64,000 nt of DNA from contig NZ_CP014766.1 of the NCBI RefSeq assembly GCF_001611675.1, positions 4,030,001 to 4,094,000 on the forward strand. The letters run 5' to 3'. Positions 1 to 7,902 of the stretch are shown piece after piece. Every line of letters starts with the position of its first letter. Positions within the stretch are counted from its first letter, which is position 1. The DNA is from Pontibacter akesuensis. GTDB lineage: Bacteria > Bacteroidota > Bacteroidia > Cytophagales > Hymenobacteraceae. The translations under genes and the position numbers were made by a program. The notes beneath the pieces are model-generated. The model saw only the letters and a list, made by a program, of their open reading frames with translations, searched no databases and was not told the DNA's origin.

Positions 1-80
1 AAGAAGGAGCCGTGGCCGGTATCACTTTGTCAGAAGGGGAGATGGTGAATGCCGACGATCTTGTGCTGACGCTGGAGTAG
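1..80 (+). CDS. C-terminal end of a biotinyl/lipoyl-domain protein (partial)
   Basis: The reading frame enters from the left edge (first full codon at base 3) and stops at TAG 78-80. The 25 visible residues end in VNADDLVLTLE. This resembles the last strands of a biotinyl/lipoyl attachment domain, in which EG-x-V-x-x-x-D-x-L-hydrophobic-LE closes the fold, as at the end of pyruvate carboxylase or other biotin carriers. The biotinylated lysine motif lies outside the window, so the parent enzyme is inferred. A strong terminator follows 20 bases later, so this is the last gene of its transcript. Confidence 0.45.
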   Translation, partial: EGAVAGITLSEGEMVNADDLVLTLE

Positions 81-100
81 CCGATGCGAAGTATAATTAC

Positions 101-142
101 AAGATGCCGCTTTCCACACCTGGGAGGCGGCATCTTTTTTTT
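101..142 (+). terminator. Rho-independent terminator
   Basis: A perfect 10-bp stem (AAGATGCCGC at 101-110 with GCGGCATCTT at 127-136) is followed by a run of T. It lies just after the partial gene that ends at base 80. Confidence 0.85.
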
Positions 143-302
143 GCATGTGCCAAACATTTGAGGAGTTTAGCAAGTATCATTTGGCAGCATTTATTTGGAG
201 TTGGCCAATAGCTGTTATACTTTTAAAAGCTAATCCATTTACTTTTTACCCATACTCCCCACCAGCTCTGTTTTATACTTCTGGTGCTCTTATTAATACC
301 CT

Positions 303-599
303 ATGTTTATAGCACTTAGCACATTTGAGATTGCCAACGACATGGCACCCGAGGTTAAACAGGCTTTTGTTGATCGTCCGCAGCTGGTAAATAACGCACC
401 AGGCTTTATTCGGCTCGACGTGCTAAGCCCGAAGGAGAACCAGAATGAAATCTGGATGATGACGTTCTGGACAGATGAGGAAAGTTACCAGGTTTGGTAC
501 AAAAACCACATGCGTGAGTCGCACCAGGGTGTACCGAAAGGACTGAAGCTGGTGCCGCACAGCTCAAAAGTGCGCTTTTTTGACCACGTGACAGCTTAA
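303..599 (+). CDS. Antibiotic-biosynthesis-monooxygenase (ABM/HmoA-like) domain protein
   Basis: A 98-residue single-domain protein. The pattern APGFIRLDVLSP, then EIWMMTFWTDEESYQVWYKN, then H, is the dimeric ferredoxin-like ABM fold shared by HmoA/IsdG-type haem-degrading monooxygenases and small quinol monooxygenases. The WTDEESYQVW segment matches the usual 'W.s.e.f..W' helix, and the conserved histidine follows it. The length is normal for the family. It is monocistronic: a terminator precedes it and a strong hairpin follows 28 bases after the stop. The substrate cannot be read from the sequence; haem turnover is possible but not shown. Confidence 0.7.
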   Translation: MFIALSTFEIANDMAPEVKQAFVDRPQLVNNAPGFIRLDVLSPKENQNEIWMMTFWTDEESYQVWYKNHMRESHQGVPKGLKLVPHSSKVRFFDHVTA

Positions 600-626
600 G
601 CAAGTTATAGCCTAAGTATAAAGTAT

Positions 627-665
627 AAAAGAGGGGCAGCATATTATTATGCTGCCCCTCTTTTA
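627..665 (+). terminator. Rho-independent terminator
   Basis: A 16-bp perfect stem (627-642 with 649-664) around a short A/T loop, ending in TTTT. It closes the ABM monooxygenase gene. Confidence 0.85.
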
Positions 666-679
666 AATAGCAAGTATAA

Positions 680-898
680 CTGGCGCAAGCGTCCGCTTGT
701 GCCTTGCGGCGGCAAATTTATACTTGTCCAGCACATGATATACTTTGGAACACCTCCACTATTGTCATCTCGACGATAGGAGAGATTTTTTACAAATTCC
801 GGATAGATTTCTCGCCCTGCTCGAAATGACAGTAATATGGAAGTATTTATTTACCAGGTTGATTGGTGCACGTCAGCACAAGCGAATGCCTACACCAG
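680..898. repeat. Composite palindromic element, copy A
   Basis: Three blocks lie in order. The left arm (680-716) contains CAAGCG-TC-CGCTTG, a perfect hairpin. The central palindromic block (763-831) begins TGTCATCTCGAC and ends CTCGAAATGACA. The right arm (865-898), read on the minus strand as CTGGTGTAGGCATTCGCTTG, is an imperfect inverted copy of the left arm. The whole unit recurs inverted at 52408-52617. There is no coding potential and no transposase. It resembles a MITE or a REP/BIME-type non-autonomous element. It fills most of the 515-base gap between the ABM gene and the TPR gene, and no gene is seen in that gap. Confidence 0.75.
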
Positions 899-1115
899 AA
901 ATAGCCAAGTATAAAACTTATGCTATGTGCTAGAGCCAAGCCCTTTCTGCCACTTTCCAGCCACACAAGTATGGCAGCCATTTTGACTATAGAATCGCCT
1001 TCCAGCAAAATAAGTATAACTTTTTAGGCTTGTAACAGTTTTAAATATAGCATTTGGAATTATGCTGCATGCATACTATTTTTGATGCAGGCGGTTTGAA
1101 AAGACTGGTAGCCGA

Positions 1116-1448
1116 TTAGTCATCTTCGTAATCCAGGCCCATCATTTTGTTATAGGCTTGCTGTAGTTCAGAGAACGCGTGCATGTTGCCTTCCTGCCGG
1201 CTAATCTGCATTCCTTTTTTATAAGTACGCTCTGCTACATCGCTTTGGCCCAGCTCTTCGTATAGCTTGGCAGCGTGGTAGTAGGTGCCCACATAGTTCT
1301 CGTGTTCGGCCAGCAGCTGCTCGTAGTATGCCAGCGCTTTCTGCGGATTTTCTTTACGATATTCTGTGGCGATGGCGTATAACGTAAAAGCGTCGTTCGG
1401 GTCATCTTCCAGGAACTTGAAGAGCTGCTCTAATCTGCTTTGGTTCAT
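1116..1448 (-). CDS. Small TPR-repeat protein
   Basis: A 110-residue all-helical protein with two to three tetratricopeptide repeats. Repeat signatures include DAFTLYAIATEYRKE, ALAYYEQLLAEHENYVGTYYHAAKLYEELG and DVAERTYKKGMQISRQ. It ends in an acidic DYEDD tail. There is no signal peptide, so it is probably a cytoplasmic scaffold or adaptor. It diverges from etfB, with about 65 bases between the two starts. The partner is unknown. Confidence 0.8.
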   Translation of the reverse strand: MNQSRLEQLFKFLEDDPNDAFTLYAIATEYRKENPQKALAYYEQLLAEHENYVGTYYHAAKLYEELGQSDVAERTYKKGMQISRQEGNMHAFSELQQAYNKMMGLDYEDD

Positions 1449-1513
1449 TTCGAATTGGCTATATTTTAATTAACTTCGCACAAATCTAAATTTAAAAGCT
1501 AACATTTCTAACC

Positions 1514-2254
1514 ATGAAAATATTAGTTTGCATCAGTAACGTACCGGATACAACATCCAAGATCAATTTTACGGCTGATAACAAAGAATTTGACAAAAAC
1601 GGTGTACAGTTCGTCATCAACCCCTGGGATGAGTACGCACTGACAAGAGCCATTGAGCTGAAAGAAGCCAAAGGCGGCACTGTAACTGTATTAAACGTAG
1701 GTGAGGCCGATGCAGAGCCGAACATTCGCAAAGCACTGGCCATTGGGGCAGACGATGCCATCCGCGTAAACGCAAACCCGAAAGATGCTTTCTTCGTTGC
1801 GCAGCAGATCACTGCCGTGGCCAAGGAAAACAACTATGACATGATCCTGATGGGCAAGGAGTCGATCGACTACAATGGCTCGCAGGTGCATAACATGGTG
1901 GGCGAGATGCTGGGCATTCCTTCGATTGTTCCTGCCTTTAAGCTGGACCTGGTGGATGACAACACTGCCGTTCTGGAACGAGAGATTGAGGGTGGCAAAG
2001 AAGTAGTGGAAGTGAAGCTGCCGTTTATCGCCAGCGCACAGCAGCCGATGTCCGAGCCACGCATCCCGAACATGCGCGGTATCATGACGGCACGCACAAA
2101 GCCTTTGGCAGTAAGAGAGCCAGTTGGTGCTGATGTGAAAGCAGATTACGTTAACTTCAGCAAGCCCGAGAAAAAGAGCGGGGTGAAGATGATCGACCCT
2201 GAGAATGCCGGCGATTTGATAAAATTATTAAGAAACGAAGCTAAAGTACTATAA
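1514..2254 (+). CDS. etfB: Electron transfer flavoprotein, beta subunit
   Basis: 246 residues, the normal EtfB length. It shows the N-terminal MKILVCISNVPDTTSKI strand, NPWDEYALTRAIELKE, the AMP-binding region around ESIDYNGSQVHNMVGEMLGIPS, and the C-terminal recognition segment that begins after the last barrel strand. EtfB and EtfA form the soluble FAD/AMP heterodimer that takes electrons from acyl-CoA and related dehydrogenases to the quinone pool through ETF:quinone oxidoreductase. The next gene (etfA) starts 3 bases after the stop, so the pair is co-translated. The first gene of the probable etfB-etfA-BFN operon. Confidence 0.95.
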   Translation: MKILVCISNVPDTTSKINFTADNKEFDKNGVQFVINPWDEYALTRAIELKEAKGGTVTVLNVGEADAEPNIRKALAIGADDAIRVNANPKDAFFVAQQITAVAKENNYDMILMGKESIDYNGSQVHNMVGEMLGIPSIVPAFKLDLVDDNTAVLEREIEGGKEVVEVKLPFIASAQQPMSEPRIPNMRGIMTARTKPLAVREPVGADVKADYVNFSKPEKKSGVKMIDPENAGDLIKLLRNEAKVL

Positions 2255-2257
2255 GAT

Positions 2258-3235
2258 ATGTCTGTATTAGTATTTGTAGAAGGTCTTAACGGAGAAGTAA
2301 AAAAATCGTCGTTAGAGGCCGCATCATACGGTAGCCAGGTTGCGCAGCAGTTGGGCACCACCACCACGGCCATTGCCATTGGCGATGTGCAGGAAGCAGC
2401 GCTTGCCAAACTAGGTGAGCAGGGCGTAAGCAAAGTGTTGTACGATGGCGACAGCCGTCTGAACCAGTTTATTGCCGATGCTTATGTAAAAGTGATCGCG
2501 AAAGCGGTGCAGCAGGAAAATGCCAAAGTACTGGTGTTCTCTAACTCCAACATCGGCGCTGCCGTGGGAGCAAAGCTTGCCGTACGCCTGAATGGCTCAT
2601 TGGCAACCAACGTAACGGCCTTGCCTACTATTGATGGCGGTTCGTTTGTGGTGACCCGTGGCGTGTTTTCCGGCAAGGCGTTTGCCGATGTAGCCCTTAC
2701 TTCGGATCTGAAGATTGTGGCTATCAAGAAAAACTCTATCGACATTACTTCCGGTGGCGGATCAGCTACGGTAGAAAACTTCTCTGCTGACCTGGCCGAT
2801 GCTGATTTTGCTGTGTCTCCTAAAGAAACGGTGATGCAGGACACGAACGGTGGCGTACTGCTGCCAGAGGCTGCTATCGTGGTTTCCGGTGGCCGTGGTC
2901 TGAAAGGACCGGAGAACTGGCACCTGGTAGAGGATCTTGCAAAAGAATTAGGCGCTGCCACGGCCTGTTCCAAGCCCGTATCTGATATGGACTGGAGACC
3001 TCACCATGAGCACGTTGGCCAGACCGGTATTACCGTAAGCCCCAATTTATACATCGCTATTGGCATCTCAGGAGCCATTCAGCACCTGGCTGGGGTTAAC
3101 TCTTCTAAAGTGATTGTCGTTATTAATAAGGATCCTGAAGCGCCGTTCTTCAAAGCCGCTGATTATGGCATTGTTGGCGATGCGTTTGAGATCGTTCCGA
3201 AAATAATAGAAGCTGCAAAAGCTTTGGACAAATAG
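2258..3235 (+). CDS. etfA: Electron transfer flavoprotein, alpha subunit
   Basis: 325 residues, the typical EtfA length. The N-terminal domain (about 1-180) is followed by the C-terminal FAD-binding domain. That domain shows VVSGGRGLKGPENW, then CSKPVSDMDWRPHHEHVGQTGITVSPNLYIAIGISGAIQHLAGV, then VVINKDPEAPFF. These are the hallmarks of FAD binding in EtfA (GRG, VGQTG, GISGAIQHL). It partners the etfB product encoded immediately upstream, in fatty-acid or amino-acid oxidation. The next gene begins 18 bases downstream, so the nuclease gene is probably on the same transcript. Confidence 0.95.
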   Translation: MSVLVFVEGLNGEVKKSSLEAASYGSQVAQQLGTTTTAIAIGDVQEAALAKLGEQGVSKVLYDGDSRLNQFIADAYVKVIAKAVQQENAKVLVFSNSNIGAAVGAKLAVRLNGSLATNVTALPTIDGGSFVVTRGVFSGKAFADVALTSDLKIVAIKKNSIDITSGGGSATVENFSADLADADFAVSPKETVMQDTNGGVLLPEAAIVVSGGRGLKGPENWHLVEDLAKELGAATACSKPVSDMDWRPHHEHVGQTGITVSPNLYIAIGISGAIQHLAGVNSSKVIVVINKDPEAPFFKAADYGIVGDAFEIVPKIIEAAKALDK

Positions 3236-3253
3236 ACTTTAGAAGAAGATACT

Positions 3254-3862
3254 GTGAAGAAAATTCAGTTAGAGATACTCGGCCTTTCCTCCAGCCAGTC
3301 GCAAACAGGATCGTTTGCCTTGGTGCTGGGAGAGAGAGAAGGAAACAGGCGGCTGCCCATCATCATCGGCATGTTTGAGGCGCAGTCTATCGCTATCCAG
3401 ATAGAGAAGATAAATCCTAACCGCCCGCTCACGCACGATTTGTTTAAGTCGTTTGCCGAGGAGATGGATGTGCGCGTGACAGAGATCATGATCTCTGACC
3501 TGAAAGAAGGCGTATTCTACTCTAGAATCGTGTGCACCAATGGTGTGAAAGAATTCGAACTGGATTCACGCCCATCCGATGCCATTGCCATTGGCCTGCG
3601 GTTTGGTGTTCCGATTTACACGGTGGAAAGCGTACTTTCTGAGGCAGGAATTATACTTAGCGACCTGGAGGAAGAGGAGGATGAAAGCGATGAGCTGACG
3701 GTGAAAAGCACTGGCAGCACGTCTGCTGGTTCTTCGGCCTCAAAGGAGCCCCTGAACCAGACTTCGGTGGATGAGCTGAACAAGATGCTCAATGAAGCCC
3801 TTGAGAAAGAGGATTATGAGAAGGCTGCCAAAATTCGCGACGAGTTGAACAAGCGCAACTGA
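3254..3862 (+). CDS. Bifunctional nuclease (BFN/DUF151) domain protein with C-terminal UVR motif
   Basis: 202 residues from a GTG start (GTG at 3254, preceded by AGAAGAAG). Residues 1 to about 130 form the BFN domain: SQTGSFALVLGEREGNRRLPIIIGMFEAQSIAI, then FELDSRPSDAIAIGLRFGVPIY, the family hallmark DSRPSDA. An acidic Ser/Thr linker (about 135-168) leads to a UVR-like coiled coil, DELNKMLNEALEKEDYEKAAKIRDELNK, of the kind that mediates UvrB/UvrC contacts. BFN proteins are reported to have DNase/RNase activity; the role here is inferred. It sits 18 bases after etfA. Confidence 0.88.
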   Translation: MKKIQLEILGLSSSQSQTGSFALVLGEREGNRRLPIIIGMFEAQSIAIQIEKINPNRPLTHDLFKSFAEEMDVRVTEIMISDLKEGVFYSRIVCTNGVKEFELDSRPSDAIAIGLRFGVPIYTVESVLSEAGIILSDLEEEEDESDELTVKSTGSTSAGSSASKEPLNQTSVDELNKMLNEALEKEDYEKAAKIRDELNKRN

Positions 3863-3883
3863 TTTCACAGCACCTATAGATTT

Positions 3884-3924
3884 AAAAGGTTCGGTCCCTA
3901 CGAGGGGGCCGAACCTTTTGTTTT
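3884..3924 (+). terminator. Rho-independent terminator of the etfBA-BFN operon
   Basis: The stem AAAAGGTTCGG...CC pairs with GG...CCGAACCTTTT (3884-3897 with 3905-3919) and is followed by TGTTTT. Confidence 0.85.
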
Positions 3925-3975
3925 ATAATTTAATCCGCTTAATTTTGACAGATTTTTGTCTCTCATCCGTCCATA

Positions 3976-5277
3976 ATGTACGATATTTTTAGAGGTGCGC
4001 TTGGCCTCGTAGTGCTGGTTGCCATTGCCATTCTTTTCTCCAAAAACAGAAGGGCCATCGACTGGAAGCTTGTCGCTTTTGGTCTCTTTCTCCAGATTTT
4101 CTTTGGGGTGATGGTAACACAGGTGGCATTTGTAGCCGATGCCTTCGCCTTTGTGAGTAAGCTTTTCGTGAAGTTGCTGAGCTTTTCGCAGGCGGGTGCC
4201 GAGTTCCTGTTCGGCAACCTTGCAAACCCTGCAAAAAATAACGGGCTAGGCTTTATCTTCGCCTTCTCAGTACTGCCAACTATAATCTTTTTCTCTACTG
4301 TATCCGCTGGTTTATACTACCTGGGCGTGCTGCAGAAAATCGTATTTGGAATTGCCTGGGTCATGTCGAAGGGCATGCGCTTGTCCGGTGCCGAGAGTTT
4401 GTCTGCCGCTGGTAACATCTTTCTGGGTCAAACAGAAGCCCCTTTGCTCGTTCGTCCGTTTATTGCCCGCATGACCCGCTCAGAGCTGATGTGCCTGATG
4501 ACAGGCGGCATGGCAACGCTTGCCGGCGGTGTATTGGCGGCTTATGTGGCTTTTCTGGGTGGCAGTGACCTGAACCAGCAGGCAATTTTCGCAGCGCACC
4601 TACTTACGGCATCCGTGATGAACGCTCCGGCGGGAATCGTACTGGCAAAAATACTCGTTCCTGAAACTGAGCACGATAAGATTAATACGCAACTGGAGGT
4701 GAACGAGGAGCAGCTGGGAGTAAACCTGGTGGATGCCCTTAGCCGCGGTGCATCGGATGGCCTTCGGCTGGCTGCCAATGTGGGAGGTATGTTGCTGGCA
4801 TTTATCGCCGTTATCGCCCTCTTAAACTATGTGCTGATCAAGTTGGGAAGCCTTTCTGGCTTGAATGAATTTGTAGTGGCCAGTACAAGCGGGCAGTTCG
4901 ACGGCTTCTCTTTCCAGTATATTCTGGGGCAAATTTTCCGTGTCTTCGCCTTTATCATGGGTGTTCCTTGGGAAGATACGCTGCTGGTAGGCAGCTTGCT
5001 TGGCCAAAAAACAGCCGTAAATGAGTTTGTGGCTTACCTGGACCTGGCGAACATGAAAGCTGCTGGCTTGCTGGGCGAGAAAGCGCTGATCATGTCTACG
5101 TATGCGCTCTGCGGCTTCTCGAACTTCAGCTCTATTGCCATTCAGGTGGGCGGTATCGGAAGTATGGCGCCTAACCAGCAGGGTAACCTGTCCAAACTAG
5201 GTTTCCTGGCGTTGCTGGGCGCTTCACTGGCTTGCATGATGACAGCCACTGTGGCCGGCATGCTGTACGGTATCTAA
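3976..5277 (+). CDS. Concentrative nucleoside transporter (CNT/NupC family)
   Basis: 433 residues, highly hydrophobic, with about ten membrane helices. Family signatures include an N-terminal helix followed by NRRAIDWK, FAFSVLPTIIFFSTVSAGLYYLGVLQ, the substrate-binding GAESLSAAGNIFLGQTEAPLLVRP (the QTEAP motif), and the C-terminal ALCGFSNFSSIAIQVGGIGSMAP. CNT proteins import nucleosides with Na+ or H+. The length is typical. It is flanked by terminators on both sides, so it is transcribed alone. Nucleoside specificity cannot be read from the sequence. Confidence 0.92.
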   Translation: MYDIFRGALGLVVLVAIAILFSKNRRAIDWKLVAFGLFLQIFFGVMVTQVAFVADAFAFVSKLFVKLLSFSQAGAEFLFGNLANPAKNNGLGFIFAFSVLPTIIFFSTVSAGLYYLGVLQKIVFGIAWVMSKGMRLSGAESLSAAGNIFLGQTEAPLLVRPFIARMTRSELMCLMTGGMATLAGGVLAAYVAFLGGSDLNQQAIFAAHLLTASVMNAPAGIVLAKILVPETEHDKINTQLEVNEEQLGVNLVDALSRGASDGLRLAANVGGMLLAFIAVIALLNYVLIKLGSLSGLNEFVVASTSGQFDGFSFQYILGQIFRVFAFIMGVPWEDTLLVGSLLGQKTAVNEFVAYLDLANMKAAGLLGEKALIMSTYALCGFSNFSSIAIQVGGIGSMAPNQQGNLSKLGFLALLGASLACMMTATVAGMLYGI

Positions 5278-5297
5278 GTTTAAAATAATCATACAAA

Positions 5298-5332
5298 AAA
5301 TGGCCTCCTACGCTAATGTAGGAGGCCATTAT
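5298..5332. terminator. Bidirectional terminator shared by the CNT gene and mlaF
   Basis: AATGGCCTCCTA pairs perfectly with TAGGAGGCCATT (5299-5310 with 5319-5330). There are A/T runs on both sides, and the hairpin lies between convergent genes. Confidence 0.85.
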
Positions 5333-5354
5333 TATTTAAGAGAAGTCAGTTTAA

Positions 5355-6140
5355 TTAACCCTGTAGCAAGCGCTCGTTTTCTTCATCATCATCCACTTTC
5401 TTCGCATCGCGCATCAGGCGGTTAGCGAAGATGAACTCGTTCAGCTTGGGGACATCTGTATCCATGATTTCATCATTTGTTCCTTCCCAAAGCTTTTTGC
5501 CCTGGTACAGGAACATGATCTTATCTCCAATCTCAATAACGGAGTTCATATCGTGCGTCACGATGATGGTGGTGATGCCGTACTCTTCGGTTATTTCGGC
5601 GATCAGTTCATCTATTTTTATAGCCGTTAAGGGATCAAGGCCTGAGTTTGGTTCGTCGCAAAAGAGGTAGGTGCAGTTCGGCGCGATTGCCCGGGCAATA
5701 CCCACCCGCTTCTTCATGCCACCGCTCAACTCAGAGGGCATCTTTTTGTTAGCATTTTCCAGTCCAACGCGCTTCAAGCAAAAGTTTACGCGGTCTTTAC
5801 GTTCATCCCGGGGCATGTCTGCCAGCATCTTCAGCGGGAATTCGATGTTTTCCTCCACCGTCATTGAATCAAAGAGGGCAGACCCCTGGAACAGCATGCC
5901 AATCTTGCGGCGAATCTCTTGCCGGATGTCCAGCTTATTGTTGGTGAAGTAGGTGCCATCGAAGGTGACGCTGCCTAAGTCTGGTTTTACCAAGCCTACG
6001 ATGCACTTTAGCAGCACGCTTTTACCGGTACCGCTGGCTCCGAGCAGCAGGTTGGTTTTACCGGTTTCAAATACCCCGCTAACTCCGTCCAGCACTTTCT
6101 TCCCGTTAAATGATTTATGTATGTTATGTATTTCAATCAT
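5355..6140 (-). CDS. mlaF: MlaF/Mkl-type ABC transporter ATP-binding protein
   Basis: 261 residues. It has Walker A GASGTGKS (34-41), signature LSGGMKKR, Walker B LFCDEP and switch histidine VTHD. The form SGGMKKRVGIARA with DEPNSGLDP is typical of the MlaF/Mkl clade. This clade energises MCE-protein phospholipid transport between the outer and inner membranes. The permease gene mlaE lies upstream on the same strand (70 bases between them). The MCE substrate-binding subunit (MlaD) is not adjacent. The acidic tail KKVDDDEENERLLQG is a lineage-specific extension. Confidence 0.9.
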   Translation of the reverse strand: MIEIHNIHKSFNGKKVLDGVSGVFETGKTNLLLGASGTGKSVLLKCIVGLVKPDLGSVTFDGTYFTNNKLDIRQEIRRKIGMLFQGSALFDSMTVEENIEFPLKMLADMPRDERKDRVNFCLKRVGLENANKKMPSELSGGMKKRVGIARAIAPNCTYLFCDEPNSGLDPLTAIKIDELIAEITEEYGITTIIVTHDMNSVIEIGDKIMFLYQGKKLWEGTNDEIMDTDVPKLNEFIFANRLMRDAKKVDDDEENERLLQG

Positions 6141-6210
6141 ATAATTATAATCAATTTAATAAAGCAGCCTCTCGTTAACACCGCTTCTGCAGTACCTGAA
6201 CCAGGCGCCG

Positions 6211-6942
6211 CTACAGTAACAGCTGCGCGCACACAAAGTCTGCAATCAACACGGCAATAACGCTGTTTGTAACCGCTGCTGTACTGGCTGCACCAACCTC
6301 CAAAGCTCCACCTGTAGTGTAATATCCCCTGAAAGAAGAGATAGAGGAAATCAGGAAGGCAAACACAAACGACTTAATGAGAGCAAACAGAATATTGTAA
6401 GGAATAAAATCCCCACGGATACCTGTAATATATTCCTGACCTGTAATCTCGCCTGTGGCGGTGCCTGCTAGATAGCCACCTGCTATACCTAAAAACATAG
6501 CCAGGATAACCAGCATCGGGAAAACGAAAAGGGAGGCAATAATTTTAGGCAGTACCAGGTAAGAAGCAGAGTTAATCCCCATTACCTCCAGTGCATCTAC
6601 CTGTTCAGTTATCTGCATGGTGCCTAGTCCGCCTGCAATATTCGACCCTACTTTACCGGCCAGTACGATAGAGGTGATGGTAGGTGCCAGTTCAAGTATG
6701 GTCATCTCCCGAACCATGAATCCAATTGTTGAACGCGGTATAAAGGCGTTATCGAGGTTGTAGGAAATCTGTACTGCTGTTACAGCACCGATAAAAGTGG
6801 CCACAATAGCAACGATCAAGATGGAGTTTATGCCGATCAGGATGGCTTCGTCTATCGTGCGGTTAAAAATTATTTTCGGTGACTCGGCCCGTGCGAACAG
6901 GCTTTTCATAAAGATTAGATACTCTCCAAAATTTTGCAACAT
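6211..6942 (-). CDS. mlaE: MlaE-family ABC transporter permease
   Basis: 243 residues with about five membrane helices. It carries the MlaE/DUF140 signatures ELAPTITSIVLAGKVGSNIAGGLGTM and VDALEVMGINSASYLVLPKIIA. An N-terminal amphipathic segment precedes the first helix. It is the membrane partner of the ATPase encoded 70 bases downstream, forming a phospholipid transporter that maintains outer-membrane asymmetry (family knowledge). The start at 6942 gives MLQNFGEYLIF, consistent with the family's N terminus. Confidence 0.9.
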   Translation of the reverse strand: MLQNFGEYLIFMKSLFARAESPKIIFNRTIDEAILIGINSILIVAIVATFIGAVTAVQISYNLDNAFIPRSTIGFMVREMTILELAPTITSIVLAGKVGSNIAGGLGTMQITEQVDALEVMGINSASYLVLPKIIASLFVFPMLVILAMFLGIAGGYLAGTATGEITGQEYITGIRGDFIPYNILFALIKSFVFAFLISSISSFRGYYTTGGALEVGAASTAAVTNSVIAVLIADFVCAQLLL

Positions 6943-7053
6943 ATTGCGGTTGTCAGGTATTTAAGACTTGTGATTTAAACTGTTTCTAAACAAAAATACT
7001 GTTAAATACCTATATTACGGTTAAAATTGTAAAACATACAAAACTGCGCACAT

Positions 7054-7761
7054 ATGCAACGATATATTTTGGTAACGGGTGGAACGAAGGGCATTGGAAG
7101 GGCAATAATAGAGCAATTTGCCAAGGAAGGCTTCCACATTATCACCTGTTCCCGAAACGAAAAGGACCTGCAAAAGCTGAAGCTGGACATTGAGCGAAAT
7201 TATACTTTCTCTAAGGTGTTTTTCAGGGAGGCAGACCTCAGCGACCGTGGTTCATTGCAGCAGTTCAGTAAGTATGTGGAGAAGCTGGGGGTGCAGGTGG
7301 ATGTGCTGGTGAACAACAGCGGCCTCTTTATACCCGGCAAAATTATGGAGGAGGACAATGAGGCCCTGCCGTTCATGATCAACACCAACCTCTACAGCGC
7401 CTACTACATAACCAAGGCGATCGTGCCGGGTATGATCAGCCGCCGGGCAGGCCATGTGTTTAACATGTGCTCCACGGCAAGTATAACGCCCTACATAAAC
7501 GGTGGCTCCTACTGTATCTCTAAATACGCCATGTATGGCATGACGAAGGTGCTGCGCGAGGAGTTGAAGGAGCACAACGTGCGGGTGACGGCCATACTTC
7601 CGGGGGCAACACTTACCGCCAGTTGGGAGGGCGTAGACCTGCCGCCGGAGCGCTTTGTGAAGGCAGAGGATGTGGCCATGGCTGTTTGGAATGCCTATAC
7701 GCTGTCGGAGAACAGTGTGGTGGAGGAGCTGCTGATCAGGCCGCAGTTGGGTGATTTGTAG
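7054..7761 (+). CDS. Short-chain dehydrogenase/reductase
   Basis: 235 residues, classical SDR. The NAD(P) motif is TGGTKGIG (residues 8-15), followed by NNSG, catalytic Ser in CSTAS, and YCISK for the Tyr-Lys pair. The sequence CSRNEKDL after beta-2 suggests NADP(H) preference, because Arg follows Ser. The substrate is unknown. It diverges from mlaE and lies about 140 bases before gldA. Nothing links it functionally to either neighbour. Confidence 0.88.
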   Translation: MQRYILVTGGTKGIGRAIIEQFAKEGFHIITCSRNEKDLQKLKLDIERNYTFSKVFFREADLSDRGSLQQFSKYVEKLGVQVDVLVNNSGLFIPGKIMEEDNEALPFMINTNLYSAYYITKAIVPGMISRRAGHVFNMCSTASITPYINGGSYCISKYAMYGMTKVLREELKEHNVRVTAILPGATLTASWEGVDLPPERFVKAEDVAMAVWNAYTLSENSVVEELLIRPQLGDL

Positions 7762-7821
7762 GCAGGCCTGCGCAACGCATGTAAAAAGCAGCAGCCCGAA
7801 CCAAGTATGGCTTGGCTTTTG

Positions 7822-7829
7822 TAGCTTTG
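7822..7829 (+). promoter_or_regulatory. Candidate -7 box upstream of gldA
   Basis: TAGCTTTG matches the Bacteroidota -7 consensus TAnnTTTG, about 75 bases before the gldA start. No clear TTTG lies at the -33 position, so support is moderate. Confidence 0.4.
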
Positions 7830-7849
7830 CACGCATACGTACCAATATA

Positions 7850-7897
7850 TAATGACTAATGAGGAATCAATCATTGATCATTACCCATTATTCATTT
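7850..7897. repeat. Imperfect inverted repeat in the gldA leader
   Basis: Blocks such as AATGACTAATGAG face CATTACCCATTATTCATT in the leader of gldA. It looks like a diverged member of the A/T-rich intergenic inverted repeats seen better at 8812-8913 and 22392-22485. Confidence 0.45.
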
Positions 7898-7902
7898 AGA
7901 AA

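Noticed and set aside
745..933. 62-codon open frame in the gap after the ABM gene
   Set aside because: It lies wholly within the composite palindromic repeat; its inverted copy at 52.4 kb is not open in the same way.
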